Of a stretch of 64,000 nt of DNA, positions 34,337-43,835 are shown in pieces (the first letter of the stretch is position 1; each line of letters opens with the position of its first letter). The notes under the pieces were generated by a model that was given only the letters and a program-made list of their open reading frames with translations, had not been told where the DNA came from and did not search any database. Source of the stretch: Peptococcaceae bacterium BRH_c4b (GTDB taxonomy: Bacteria; Bacillota; Desulfotomaculia; Desulfotomaculales; Desulfocucumaceae); assembly GCA_000961595.1 (NCBI GenBank), contig LADO01000010.1, forward strand, positions 1 through 64,000, in the 5' to 3' direction. The translations under genes were made by a program, and so were the position numbers.

Positions 34337-35443
34337 ATGAGAATTCTAGTATATGGCATGTCAACGAATAAGCTAGGTGGCATTGAAACATTTTTATTGA
34401 ATATGAAAAATTATATGGGTGATGATTGTATATTTGATTATGTTATTGAAGGGGATAGCTGTATACATAAAGATGCCATTGAAAATAAAGATGGAAAAAT
34501 ATACTTCATTCCGCCTAAACGTCAGATGCTGCTTAAGAATATTTTATCATGGTATACCTTGCTAAAACAGAAAAATTTTACATGGAGAATTGTGTATTTC
34601 AATATGTATTCATTGTCATACTCATTCCCGATATTCCTTTGTAAACTTCTTGGCTATAAAGTTGCAGTGCATTCACACACTAATAATTTACACGATTGTG
34701 GTGTGCTGTTAAAAGGCCTACATGGCTTTAATAAACATGTGCTGAGGCTTTGCAAGATTAAGCGCCTGACAAATTCAAAACTTTCATCTGCATTTATGTT
34801 TGGAAATCCAGATGCCGGTGAAATGATTTACAATGCCATTAATGTAGAATGTTTTAAATTTAATTCAGAGGTCAGAAATAAGATTCGCCAGCAATACAGG
34901 ATGGAAGGGAAAACTGTGTTCGGATTTGTCGGAAGAATAGTTTTTGAGAAGAATCCTTTGTTTTTAATTGATATATTCAATGAAATACTAAAAATCAATG
35001 AAGATTCAGTTCTAATGATTGCCGGTGACGGGGATTTAATGCCGGAAGTCAAGGCAAAAGTGAAAGAGTATGGAATAGAAGATTCGGTGTTATTGTTAGG
35101 CCCTTGTAGAAATGTTGAAGAACTATATCAGGCGATGGACTTATTTATTCTGCCTTCACGCTTTGAGGGATTGGGTATTGTTCTGATAGAGGCACAGACA
35201 GCGGGATTGCCATGCTTAACTTCTGCTGAGGTTGTTCCGCCGGAGGTAAAGGTAACTGACCTTCTAAGTTATGTGCCTTTGAAAAACAATCCAGAGGAAT
35301 GGGCAAAAAAAGCATTTCAAAAACTTAATTCTGTTACGCACGACAGATTGCAAGGGTACGAAAAGATAAAAGAAGGAAATTTTAATATAACAAAGGAATC
35401 TTGGCGACTGGAAAAGATACTCTGCAATTATGGAAATAATTGA
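34337..35443 (+). CDS. Family 4 glycosyltransferase
   Basis: GT-B glycosyltransferase of 368 residues that adds a sugar to the lipid-linked repeat unit at the cytoplasmic face. N-terminal acceptor domain (MSTNKLGGIETFLLN), C-terminal donor domain with FVGRIVFEKNP, the strand VLLLGPCRNVEELYQAMD and the GT4 EX7E motif in EGLGIVLIEAQTAGLP. ATG at 34337 preferred over 34322 because GGAGAGAGG lies just before it. Confidence 0.9.
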   Translation: MRILVYGMSTNKLGGIETFLLNMKNYMGDDCIFDYVIEGDSCIHKDAIENKDGKIYFIPPKRQMLLKNILSWYTLLKQKNFTWRIVYFNMYSLSYSFPIFLCKLLGYKVAVHSHTNNLHDCGVLLKGLHGFNKHVLRLCKIKRLTNSKLSSAFMFGNPDAGEMIYNAINVECFKFNSEVRNKIRQQYRMEGKTVFGFVGRIVFEKNPLFLIDIFNEILKINEDSVLMIAGDGDLMPEVKAKVKEYGIEDSVLLLGPCRNVEELYQAMDLFILPSRFEGLGIVLIEAQTAGLPCLTSAEVVPPEVKVTDLLSYVPLKNNPEEWAKKAFQKLNSVTHDRLQGYEKIKEGNFNITKESWRLEKILCNYGNN

Positions 35444-35476
35444 CATTAAAACAAACGGTAAACGGAGTAATAGGTT

Positions 35477-36667
35477 ATGAGTCATAAAAGGTTAATATTA
35501 AAGACAAATATAATATATACTGGACTTATTGTAATGATTCCTGTATTAATGATGTATAAATTTCCTTTCACAGAAATGAGTTGCGTAACCGTATTTGTTC
35601 TATTATTTTCTCCTATATTTCTGTTGAAGGTGATAGAAGGTATTTGCAGACACAATAATATATATAGGACTCTACCCCTATTTTTATACTGTGTGTGGGC
35701 CATATCAAAATGTGTAGGAAGACCGATTGATTTAATATTGTTTGTTGTCATTTATATATATATTACTGCAATTGTTGTTTCTAACGTATTTGATGTAAAT
35801 AAAGCAAGAAAGATCATTGAGAATATATCAATCATTGCCAGTATAGTTGTTATGGTGCAATATGTTTTATATTATACTGTCGGATTGTCATCACCTGTAG
35901 TGTTTGTACATGCTTGGCTTATTGAGTATATGCAAAATAAAATAGATTCAACTACTATGGCAGGGCTTTTTAGACCTTCTGCTTTCTTTGCAGAACCTGC
36001 ACATTTTGCGGAATATACTATTATTGGATTAGTATCAGTACTGTTTTTAAGTACGGAAAGCAAATTAAACACAACAAAAGCAGTTGTCATCACACTTGGT
36101 ATATTTATGACGACTTCTGGTATCGGGATAGCTTTGAGTTTAGTTTCATGGGTGCTATGGATTCTGAAAAACTTTCAAAAAAGAAGAACGCTTATTTTCA
36201 GAATTCTTGCTAGTTTAACAGTAGGGTCACTAGCTTATTTTGTATTAATGCAATTTAACTTTTTTTCTAAGGCAATTCAGCGAGTTTTTGGCGAAGTTGA
36301 TGGCTATAATGCCATATCTGGACGACTTTTTTGGTGGGAAACGTATTTTAGTGGTCTTTCAATGCATGATTGGATTTGGGGCCTTGGATATAGTGCGCTG
36401 CCTGCCAATTATTTCACGGGTTTTATGGAGACAGTGTATGCAACTGGAATTATTGGCTTTATTCTGCTTGCTATGACTCTCATGAATTGTATGCTACATA
36501 CAAAAGGCTTTTCTTCTTGTTTAAGTTTAATGTATTTGGGATTGCTTTTTGTGGCAAATATAACAAGTTTTATCTTAATGATTTTCTGGCTTTCATTTAT
36601 TTATTCTGGATACACATGCAAACAGAAGCTAACAAAAACATATAGAATAAGCCAACTTACAGAGTAG
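35477..36667 (+). CDS. O-antigen/exopolysaccharide polymerase (Wzy-like)
   Basis: 396-residue polytopic membrane protein with about 11 predicted TM segments and a large external loop around residues 265-320 (AISGRLFWWETYFSGLSMHDW followed by IWGLGYS). The position of this loop and the RLFWWETY pattern are typical of Wzy/O-antigen ligase-like polymerases. Wzy proteins are poorly conserved, so the call rests on topology and on its place between a glycosyltransferase and the flippase. Confidence 0.8.
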   Translation: MSHKRLILKTNIIYTGLIVMIPVLMMYKFPFTEMSCVTVFVLLFSPIFLLKVIEGICRHNNIYRTLPLFLYCVWAISKCVGRPIDLILFVVIYIYITAIVVSNVFDVNKARKIIENISIIASIVVMVQYVLYYTVGLSSPVVFVHAWLIEYMQNKIDSTTMAGLFRPSAFFAEPAHFAEYTIIGLVSVLFLSTESKLNTTKAVVITLGIFMTTSGIGIALSLVSWVLWILKNFQKRRTLIFRILASLTVGSLAYFVLMQFNFFSKAIQRVFGEVDGYNAISGRLFWWETYFSGLSMHDWIWGLGYSALPANYFTGFMETVYATGIIGFILLAMTLMNCMLHTKGFSSCLSLMYLGLLFVANITSFILMIFWLSFIYSGYTCKQKLTKTYRISQLTE

Positions 36668-36711
36668 CCGAATTTTGAGTTTTGTTAGTAAAGTGGAGTA
36701 GAGATATTAGT

Positions 36712-37944
36712 GTGAAAAACAAGACACTTTATAAGAACACATTTATGTTATATCTAATGACTGCGGCGAAATACATATTGCCTTTAGTCACATTGCCGTA
36801 TCTTACAAGAGTATTGGAGCCAGATGGTTATGGAATTATAACCTATATGACTGCTATGATGACATACTTTCAGCTGTTTGTTGATTTCGGATTCAATTAT
36901 TCAGCAACTAAGGTGGCATCGGAAAATAGGGACAATAGAACAAAGCTATCTTTATTATTGGGCGACGTTATCGCCGCCAAGATTGTCCTGGTAATCATTA
37001 GTGCGGTTTTTTTGTTTATTCTGATTCCGTATATTGCAATACTGAAAGAAAATATCCTATTAACATATTTGTATTTTAGCTCTGTTTTGATTTCAATTTT
37101 TCTTCCTGATTATATTTATCGTGGTATTGAAAAGATGGAGATTATCACGGTCAGATATGTCATCGCAAAATTAATTAGTGCAGTATTGATTTTAGTATTC
37201 GTCAAAGACAAATCCGATCTTTTATGGATTCCTGTTTTATATACTATCGGGACAGGCGTTGCTGTTGCATTTTCTTGGTACCATGTACTAAAAAAACTCA
37301 ATCTAAAATTGTGTTGGTTAAAGTTGCATAATGTTTGGAGTACATTAAAGGATTCCGGAGTCTATTTTGTTGCGGTTTTTGCAACGACAGCTTTTAGTGC
37401 TACCAATATTATTCTAATGGGATTTTCTAGTATAACTACCCAAGAAATTGCCTATTGGGGTGTAGCATATCAAGTTATAACCGCAATTCAGGCACTATAT
37501 GACCCAATAATTAGCAGTGTGTATCCACACATGGTTGCAAAAAGAGACTATGGCCTGATAAAAAAGATTTTGATGTTCATTATGCCCGTCATAATTATGG
37601 GCATAGCCGTTTCATATTGGTTGGCAGATTTGGCTATATATATTGTTGCAGGTAGTGGGTACTCAGCCGCAGCACCAATATTCTGTTTATTGTTGCCGGT
37701 TCTATTCTTTTCTTTTCCTGCGCAGCTATTGGGTTTTCCGGTACTTGGAACTATGGGGAAAGAAAAGCTTGCTACTCGGGCTACTATAATATCTGCCACT
37801 TTCCATGGGACAGGTCTTGTGGCACTATTCATTTCCGGTTCGTTTACATTAATCAATATAGCAATTTTGCGGAGTTGTACCGAAGCTGCTCTTTGCTTGT
37901 TTAGGGTTATTTTTGTTATAGCTATGAGATATATGAAACATTAA
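36712..37944 (+). CDS. Repeat-unit flippase (Wzx, MOP superfamily)
   Basis: Polytopic protein (~410 residues, ~12 TM) with the Wzx N-terminal pattern LYLMTAAKYILPLVTLPYLT followed by RVLEPDGYGI, which is characteristic. It translocates undecaprenyl-linked repeat units for Wzy polymerisation. The start is uncertain: GTG 36712 begins at the usual family N-terminus, though a TTG frame extends to 36682; neither has a strong ribosome site. Confidence 0.9.
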   Translation: MKNKTLYKNTFMLYLMTAAKYILPLVTLPYLTRVLEPDGYGIITYMTAMMTYFQLFVDFGFNYSATKVASENRDNRTKLSLLLGDVIAAKIVLVIISAVFLFILIPYIAILKENILLTYLYFSSVLISIFLPDYIYRGIEKMEIITVRYVIAKLISAVLILVFVKDKSDLLWIPVLYTIGTGVAVAFSWYHVLKKLNLKLCWLKLHNVWSTLKDSGVYFVAVFATTAFSATNIILMGFSSITTQEIAYWGVAYQVITAIQALYDPIISSVYPHMVAKRDYGLIKKILMFIMPVIIMGIAVSYWLADLAIYIVAGSGYSAAAPIFCLLLPVLFFSFPAQLLGFPVLGTMGKEKLATRATIISATFHGTGLVALFISGSFTLINIAILRSCTEAALCLFRVIFVIAMRYMKH

Positions 37945-37971
37945 AAATCAAGTTTTCAAGGGTGAATATTA

Positions 37972-39141
37972 ATGAAAATTGGTCAGATAACATTTTGTAA
38001 TTACAATTATGGCTCGGTCCTTCAGTGCTATGCGACCCAAAAAGTATTATCCTATTCGGGAATGGATTGTGTCCTTTTTCGAAGAAGAGATGGGAAAGCC
38101 GGACAAATTGTTGGCAAAATCTTGTATTTGCTAGATGGTGCATGTATGTGTTTGCGTTATCCGAGGTATATCACTAAGTTTTATAAATTATGGAAATCCT
38201 CTAGAAGAGCAGCATTGAAAACACTTTCTGAAGATAATCTGATGGCGATTGACGACTTTGTTAAAATTGAAATAAACAGCATAGAACGTTCTTACAGAAA
38301 CATGTTACTTGAAGCGAAAAAAAATGAATATATTGCATTTATTAGCGGAAGTGATCAGATTTGGAATGGGGATTGGTTCATTATTAATAAAATACATTTT
38401 CTTCGATTCGCACCTAAACATAAACGTGTTGCATGGGGTCCTAGTTTTGCAACTTCATCTGTTGCTAAATATAACAGAAGTAAATATAAGAAATACATCA
38501 GCGATTATAAAGCACTATCGGTACGTGAGTCGAATGGTGTTGCAATAATCAAAGAACTAACAGGGCGCGAGGTTAAAGTTGTGCTTGATCCGGTGCTACT
38601 ATTAACCCCAAGCCAATGGAGGTCAGAATATTCAACTAAAGATATTGATGTATTGGATTCAAAATATATATTAATGTATTTTTTAGATAAGCCGAGTGAA
38701 ATCGCAGTAAATAGCATCAATAAAATTCGGCAGAAAACCGGATTTCAGATTGTGGCTTTTGGACATAGACATGAAGCATATTCAATGATGGATTCTGTTA
38801 AATATGTCGGCGGTAGTCCATGGAATTTTTTATCAATGATTGACGGTGCAAGTTATGTCTGCACGGATTCGTTTCATGCTTTGGCCTTTTCACTAGTGTT
38901 TCATTCGCAGATATATGTTTTTAAACGTCAATATGCTCATAATTCAGACCAGTCGAGTCGCATAGAATCAATTATGAATATGTTCGAAATGAACGAAAGA
39001 TTTATAAATAACATGGATGAGCTGAAGTTAAATGAAAGCATCATTGATTTTAAATATATTGACCAAAAATTAGATAGAGAAAGAGAAAGGTCAGTTAGTT
39101 ACCTAACAAATGCAATTAAGCTGTGCGTTAGTATTAAATAA
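37972..39141 (+). CDS. Polysaccharide pyruvyl transferase family protein
   Basis: 389 residues of the PF04230 family, which adds pyruvyl ketal groups from phosphoenolpyruvate to sugars. Recognised by MKIGQITFCNYNYGSVLQCY, the FISGSDQIWNGD motif, VRESNGVAIIKELTGREVKVVLDPVLLL split across the fold, and SMIDGASYVCTDSFHALAFS. Adjacent to an FrhB-domain gene, a pairing commonly seen in exopolysaccharide loci. Confidence 0.9.
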   Translation: MKIGQITFCNYNYGSVLQCYATQKVLSYSGMDCVLFRRRDGKAGQIVGKILYLLDGACMCLRYPRYITKFYKLWKSSRRAALKTLSEDNLMAIDDFVKIEINSIERSYRNMLLEAKKNEYIAFISGSDQIWNGDWFIINKIHFLRFAPKHKRVAWGPSFATSSVAKYNRSKYKKYISDYKALSVRESNGVAIIKELTGREVKVVLDPVLLLTPSQWRSEYSTKDIDVLDSKYILMYFLDKPSEIAVNSINKIRQKTGFQIVAFGHRHEAYSMMDSVKYVGGSPWNFLSMIDGASYVCTDSFHALAFSLVFHSQIYVFKRQYAHNSDQSSRIESIMNMFEMNERFINNMDELKLNESIIDFKYIDQKLDRERERSVSYLTNAIKLCVSIK

Positions 39142-39153
39142 GGTGGAGTTGTT

Positions 39154-40341
39154 ATGGAGCAGGTTTATAGCATTAAGGAAGATTGCTGTGGTTGCGGTTC
39201 TTGCGCAGCTGTATGCGAACAGAGTGCAATAATAATGCAAATGGATGAGTGTGGATTTGCATATCCGTTCATTGATGAGCAGAAGTGCTTGGGTTGTGGG
39301 AGATGTAGGTCTATCTGTGCATTTTCAAAAGACAAAAAAGACGGGAAGCAACCCGTAGTAACTTATGCCGCAATCAACAAAAACATGGATGTATTAAATC
39401 GGAGTGCTTCTGGCGGTGTATTTGGCGTACTGGCGGAGTATGTACTAGATCGAAATGGCGTTGTTTTCGGATGTGCATTTGACGAGAAAATACAAGCAAT
39501 TCACATTGGAGTTGAGAAGTATGGTGATATAAAAAAAATTCAAGGATCAAAATATGTTCAGAGCTATATAGGAGATTGTTATAAGCAAATTAAGAAATAT
39601 TTACAGGATAATAGATTAGTGCTTTTTACTGGAACCCCTTGCCAGGTGGGAGCATTGAATTCTTTTCTTGGAAAAGAGTATGGAAATCTGATTACGGCAG
39701 ATTTGTCCTGTCATGGTGTACCTAGTCCGGAGTTCTTTCGCAATTATGTAAATTTTTTGAATAAAAAATACCACATTGAAATAAAAAATTTTTGCTTCCG
39801 CGGAAAATATGACGGCTGGGGAAAAACAGTAAGGATAGAATACGAAAAGTGTGGGGAAGAGTTCGATAAACTTATACAAGAGTATGATTCATATTATTGT
39901 ACGTACTTTTTGAACCGTTCAATAATGCGAGATAGTTGTTATAATTGCAAATATATGTGCGTTGAGCGCCCTGGCGATTTTACCATGTGCGATTATTGGG
40001 GAGTTGAGGAGACGCATCCGGATGTTAATCGTACAAACGGTGTATCAGCACTTTTGGTTAATTCTCTCATGGGGCAAAAAATAATCAATTTAGTAAGAGA
40101 TAAAATTGAACTGTTTCCAACGAATTTAGAGAAAATCCTTGTAAAGAATGGTAGCTTACGAGATGTTTCACCAATACCTGAAGAAAGAGAACGTATTTTG
40201 ACTTTGTGGAAAACTGTTGGCGCTGACGGATTGGATAAAGATTATCAACGCAAATACAAAAAGTATATAATAAAAAGACGAATAATAAAGTGTATACCCG
40301 ATGGTTTAAAAAGAAAAATAAAAGGTTATCTGCTCGGGTAA
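39154..40341 (+). CDS. Ferredoxin-FrhB domain protein (F420 dehydrogenase beta-like)
   Basis: 395 residues: an N-terminal 2x[4Fe-4S] ferredoxin domain (CCGCGSCAAVCE and CLGCGRCRSIC), then FrhB N- and C-terminal domains (SGGVFGVLAEYVL, FTGTPCQVGAL, SCHGVPSPEFF, CNYC-like CYNCKY). It is a flavin/iron-sulfur reductase module; the electron acceptor in polysaccharide loci is unknown, and an F420 requirement should not be assumed. Twelve bases after the pyruvyltransferase gene, so the two likely act together. Confidence 0.85.
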   Translation: MEQVYSIKEDCCGCGSCAAVCEQSAIIMQMDECGFAYPFIDEQKCLGCGRCRSICAFSKDKKDGKQPVVTYAAINKNMDVLNRSASGGVFGVLAEYVLDRNGVVFGCAFDEKIQAIHIGVEKYGDIKKIQGSKYVQSYIGDCYKQIKKYLQDNRLVLFTGTPCQVGALNSFLGKEYGNLITADLSCHGVPSPEFFRNYVNFLNKKYHIEIKNFCFRGKYDGWGKTVRIEYEKCGEEFDKLIQEYDSYYCTYFLNRSIMRDSCYNCKYMCVERPGDFTMCDYWGVEETHPDVNRTNGVSALLVNSLMGQKIINLVRDKIELFPTNLEKILVKNGSLRDVSPIPEERERILTLWKTVGADGLDKDYQRKYKKYIIKRRIIKCIPDGLKRKIKGYLLG

Positions 40342-40451
40342 TTTTGGGACCTGGCTTGCGCTATACCCAAAAACTATCATTAGGGAACAGTCTGTGAGCC
40401 AAGCTAAGGGCGTTACATGAGCGATATGAAGAATAGTGACGGGGTGGTAAT

Positions 40452-41708
40452 ATGACAGGTAACCCTTTTGGAAAAATATCACACGAGCTTTGGCTAATGC
40501 TGGCCAGCACCTCTGGCAATATAGCCAAAACACAAAACTTGCTGCTAAAGCCTGTTAATTGGGATGTGTTGTTGCAGCTGGCTCTGCACCACCGGGTGTA
40601 TCCGCTTGTTTATGAAACGCTAAGCCAATTAAACAACCCTGCCATACATGAAAATACCATTGGTTATTTGCAGCAAAAATACCGGGATAACGCCATGCAG
40701 GGATTATATTTGACCGGGGAAACAGTAAGGATGGTAAAATGTTTGGAAAGCCACGGCATCCGTGCAGTAGTGTTAAAAGGGCCTCCTCTGGCCTCGCGGT
40801 TGTATGGGGATGTAGCCATTCGACCGTACAAGGATATCGACATCCTGGTTCCGCCCGGTGAATTGGTCAAAGCACAGGGGATATTAGAAAAAGAAGGTTA
40901 TCTTAAAATTGATATTCCATATCCTGAACAAAATTTTACATCCAGGCAGTTCATGATAATAAAAAGATCTTTACATCAAAATTTCCATGTCAGTTACTGG
41001 CACAACACGAAGAATGTTAATATAGAATTACACTGGAGATTTGGTAAAAGTATTCATGAACTTCCATTTCCCAACGAAAGTAACATTACCAGAATTGAGA
41101 TAGCAGGTTATCTGCTACCAGTACTTTATGATGAGGATTGGTTAATATATTTGATATTGCACGGGGCCGGCCATGCTTGGTTTCGCTTGCGCTGGCTGGT
41201 TGATATTGCCAGGTTTGCTCAGCATGAAGGTATTGACTGGGAAAAGACAGCGTTTATGGCCAAAAGCACTGGTATACAAACACTATTACATCAGTCGTTA
41301 ATATTAGCTAATGGGCTTTTGAACGCGCCTATACCGGCTAATTTTCAATCAGTTGTAGCTTCTGACCGTGCGGCATGGTGGCTATCCCAGTTGGCCATAA
41401 ACGTGTGCATTGCCACTGCGGAATATGAAATTTGGGGCTCTAATGGTCTATGCGTTAGCTATTGGCAAGATATTTATAAATTTTACACACGTAGAGGATG
41501 GAAAAACAGATTTAATTATATCTTGAAAGACCTCAGTAAGCTCTTCAGTCCATCTATTAATGATTTCATGACCATATCATTGCCCGATAGGCTTTTTGGC
41601 TTGTATTATGTTTTACACCCGTTTTGTTTTCTATATCGTCGCTTAAAAAAACCACGGTCTAAAGTACCCGCGTTCGACAGTAACAAGATACACACAAGGC
41701 TCAACTAG
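40452..41708 (+). CDS. NTP_transf_5 (PF14907-like) nucleotidyltransferase
   Basis: 418-residue protein with a nucleotidyltransferase-fold core: VVLKGPPLASRLYGDVAIRP followed by YKDIDILV, giving metal-binding Asp128 and Asp130. Members are found next to exopolysaccharide genes and in kinase-containing lasso peptide clusters; from literature memory, PsmN of the pseudomycoidin cluster modifies a phosphorylated lasso peptide. It is host-like in composition, unlike the AT-rich genes before it, and 3.1 kb upstream of the RiPP cluster with mobile-element debris between. It may therefore belong functionally to that cluster (inference). Confidence 0.8.
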   Translation: MTGNPFGKISHELWLMLASTSGNIAKTQNLLLKPVNWDVLLQLALHHRVYPLVYETLSQLNNPAIHENTIGYLQQKYRDNAMQGLYLTGETVRMVKCLESHGIRAVVLKGPPLASRLYGDVAIRPYKDIDILVPPGELVKAQGILEKEGYLKIDIPYPEQNFTSRQFMIIKRSLHQNFHVSYWHNTKNVNIELHWRFGKSIHELPFPNESNITRIEIAGYLLPVLYDEDWLIYLILHGAGHAWFRLRWLVDIARFAQHEGIDWEKTAFMAKSTGIQTLLHQSLILANGLLNAPIPANFQSVVASDRAAWWLSQLAINVCIATAEYEIWGSNGLCVSYWQDIYKFYTRRGWKNRFNYILKDLSKLFSPSINDFMTISLPDRLFGLYYVLHPFCFLYRRLKKPRSKVPAFDSNKIHTRLN

Positions 41709-41730
41709 GCTACCCACAAGGGATTGTGGA

Positions 41731-41954
41731 CTAGCAGCCTGTCTGAATATTAACAGAAACCAGGATAATTGGCTTTAGATTGCGAAATATACATTACTTA
41801 CTGCCTGCTGCTACTGCTGACCCGGGTTAATTTAAAGGTAAAGAAATCCATGCTGGAGATCCAGCAATTACTGAAGGAAACCATGTTCAAGCCCTTTGAC
41901 GATTTTTTAGAGATTTTAAACATATGTTTTTTATTTCTTGGTATTGACTTTTAA
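41731..41954 (+). pseudogene. Fragment of a transposase C-terminus with one element end
   Basis: CTAGCAGCCTGTCTGA at 41731 matches the ends of the MITE at 43566-43701. Downstream, an open stretch (41769-41954) translates to a leucine-rich segment (YITYCLLLLLTRVNLK, then LLKETMFKPFDDFLEI) that resembles the last helix of IS4-type DDE transposases. No catalytic residues are left. Call is tentative. Confidence 0.35.
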
Positions 41955-41973
41955 AGACGATTTTTATGTTACG

Positions 41974-43242
41974 CTACTGAATACAATTCTCAACCTTAAT
42001 GTTTTCGCATTTATTAGCGGTTAATGTTGCAATTTTAGAATCTTTAACTGTTATTCTACCAATCTGGTAAATATGAAGTCGATTATTTCCCTCGCTTGTA
42101 TAATTTAAATTATCAATATTAACCTCACAGTTATATTTTCCTTCACTATCTGCTTTTGATAAAATAGTTGATTCCTTATAAGCATCTTTTGATAAGTTAA
42201 TATCACAATCTTTAACGATAATGTTTCTTTTGCCCCATAATACAAAACCACCATAGTTTGATTCGAATTTACAATTCTCAAAGGTTAAAACATCCGTAAA
42301 ATAATCAAGGTTACTTTCTCCCAAACACCTTACAGCAAAACAATTAGCAGCAACAAAAGTAGAGTTTTTAACCGTTATGCTGCCCCAAGTGTGTGGTACA
42401 TCAACAGAAACACAGTCAATTTGGAATGGCTCCGCTTTCCCAGGCACATTTAACCCGTACTGCGATATTGGATCGTCACTAACGCTAGATCCGTCAGAAA
42501 CAATATAACAACCATTAAATAATATATTATTGATAGTGGCATTTGGCCTAGCACTATTTGGCTCGATGTCGATTCCAGCCACAAAATTATTGTGTTTATA
42601 CCCGCTTATATTACGGAAATTGCAATTGACACCAGCTTCAATACAAATATTTAAGCGATTGGTATTGTTTATAGTTGTGCCATCAACACTAATATTTGTT
42701 GGTGAATAGTTCTCATCACTATCTGAAACATTAGTATCAATACCTAAAAAAATCCCATCCCCACCTAAGTTAGATAAATTCCCTCCAAGTACGGCAATGT
42801 TTGTAGACGAAAGAACTGCAATTGCATGACCTTTATCTCCGATGTAAAAACCATTATCACCAAAATTGATAGGGCACCCTGCGCCACCCCAACCGCCATC
42901 AATATCCGGGTCCACAATGAATAAAGTCTTTTCGTTTACTTTATTTTTAATTTCAAGGCAATTCTTCCTATAGTTTGTCATTTTTATCTTGCCATCAAAT
43001 ATGATGGAATTTTGGAGTTGTAAGGTGTCACTTATTAAATATAGGCCAGGTGGGACATAAACTGGTAAACCTGTCGCGATTGATGTTTTAAAAGCAATTG
43101 TATCGTCAATTGCATCATTGCTTATTGCACCATAATCTTGTGGTGTAACATAAGTATAGTTATCTGCAAAGGCCGTACAGTGAACGAATATTACCAGTAA
43201 TAGTAGTGTTATGCAAAGTAAAAACCTCTTTATTTGAAACAA
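41974..43242 (-). CDS. Secreted right-handed beta-helix protein (pectate-lyase-3-like)
   Basis: 422 residues: signal peptide (~1-26, FLLCITLLLLVIFVHCTAFA), then the PF12708-type start VTPQDYGAISNDAIDDTIAF and a long series of Asn-rich parallel beta-helix turns (NISVDGTTINNTNRLNI, GITVKNSTF-like). Such proteins cleave or bind polysaccharide; phage tailspikes share this fold. No catalytic residues can be named. It is AT-rich, on the opposite strand to both neighbouring systems and embedded in IS/phage debris, so likely acquired. It could process the exopolysaccharide made nearby. Confidence 0.82.
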   Translation of the reverse strand: MFQIKRFLLCITLLLLVIFVHCTAFADNYTYVTPQDYGAISNDAIDDTIAFKTSIATGLPVYVPPGLYLISDTLQLQNSIIFDGKIKMTNYRKNCLEIKNKVNEKTLFIVDPDIDGGWGGAGCPINFGDNGFYIGDKGHAIAVLSSTNIAVLGGNLSNLGGDGIFLGIDTNVSDSDENYSPTNISVDGTTINNTNRLNICIEAGVNCNFRNISGYKHNNFVAGIDIEPNSARPNATINNILFNGCYIVSDGSSVSDDPISQYGLNVPGKAEPFQIDCVSVDVPHTWGSITVKNSTFVAANCFAVRCLGESNLDYFTDVLTFENCKFESNYGGFVLWGKRNIIVKDCDINLSKDAYKESTILSKADSEGKYNCEVNIDNLNYTSEGNNRLHIYQIGRITVKDSKIATLTANKCENIKVENCIQ

Positions 43243-43305
43243 AGTTAATACCCCCTATTCCTTATACCGTTGCCCCTGTAGCATCTACCCATACAGCAGC
43301 AATAC

Positions 43306-43337
43306 CTTGCCCTGTACTCGACTTGCCCTGTACTCGA
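43306..43337. repeat. Tandem 16-bp duplication CTTGCCCTGTACTCGA
   Basis: Two adjacent exact copies, upstream of the IS3 remnant. Possibly a replication-slippage or insertion scar. Confidence 0.7.
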
Positions 43338-43342
43338 ATTGA

Positions 43343-43565
43343 TGGACACGCAGAACTGAGATAAAATCAAAGTACTGGAGGTGTCCATAATGGGATCAAC
43401 TGATACGACAAAGAATTCAAACTTGAAGCTGTACGCTTGGTTGTTGAAAAAGGCCGTAGTGCACTAAGCGTAGCGGATGATCTTGGAATCAGCGCAAAAA
43501 CCTTATATATTTGGATTAAACAATACAATAAACATCAGGCCGATGCATTTGACACCCAGTTTTAA
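43343..43565 (+). pseudogene. IS3-family element remnant: left end and truncated orfA
   Basis: TGGACACGCAGAACTGAGA at 43343 looks like an IS3-type terminal repeat. Translation from ~43402 gives YDKEFKLEAVRLVVEKGRSA followed by LSVADDLGISAKTLYIWIKQ, the helix-turn-helix OrfA of IS3 elements. The initiating region is one base out of frame (ATG at 43390), and the gene is cut at 43566 by the MITE insertion. No orfB remains. Confidence 0.8.
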
Positions 43566-43701
43566 CTAGCAGCCTGAACATTTATTAACAGCTTATTCCA
43601 ACTGAATCTATATATAGATTCTTCAACTTGATTTAACACAGCATTTTGTGCTTCATGGTATGGATTTCATATCATTTTACAATTCTCAGACAGGCTGCTA
43701 G
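43566..43701. mobile_element. 136-bp MITE with CTAGCAGCCTG terminal inverted repeats
   Basis: Ends CTAGCAGCCTG (43566-43576) and CAGGCTGCTAG (43691-43701) are perfect inverted repeats. A perfect internal palindrome GAATCTATATATAGATTC lies at 43604-43621. No coding capacity. It interrupts the IS3 orfA remnant; a related single end lies at 41731. Confidence 0.75.
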
Positions 43702-43835
43702 GACTATATTCCTTCTTGATGATACTCCAGTGAATGAGGCTAATATACTTAATACGAGGTAATAAATTTTTCTTATGTATTTTATAAAAACAGCATAACA
43801 AATGGTCATCTATCTACAGAATATTTGGTTAAAAA

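Noticed and set aside
39154-40341. F420-dependent hydrogenase subunit
   Set aside because: No hydrogenase subunits nearby; FrhB domains with this ferredoxin N-terminus are common in polysaccharide loci.
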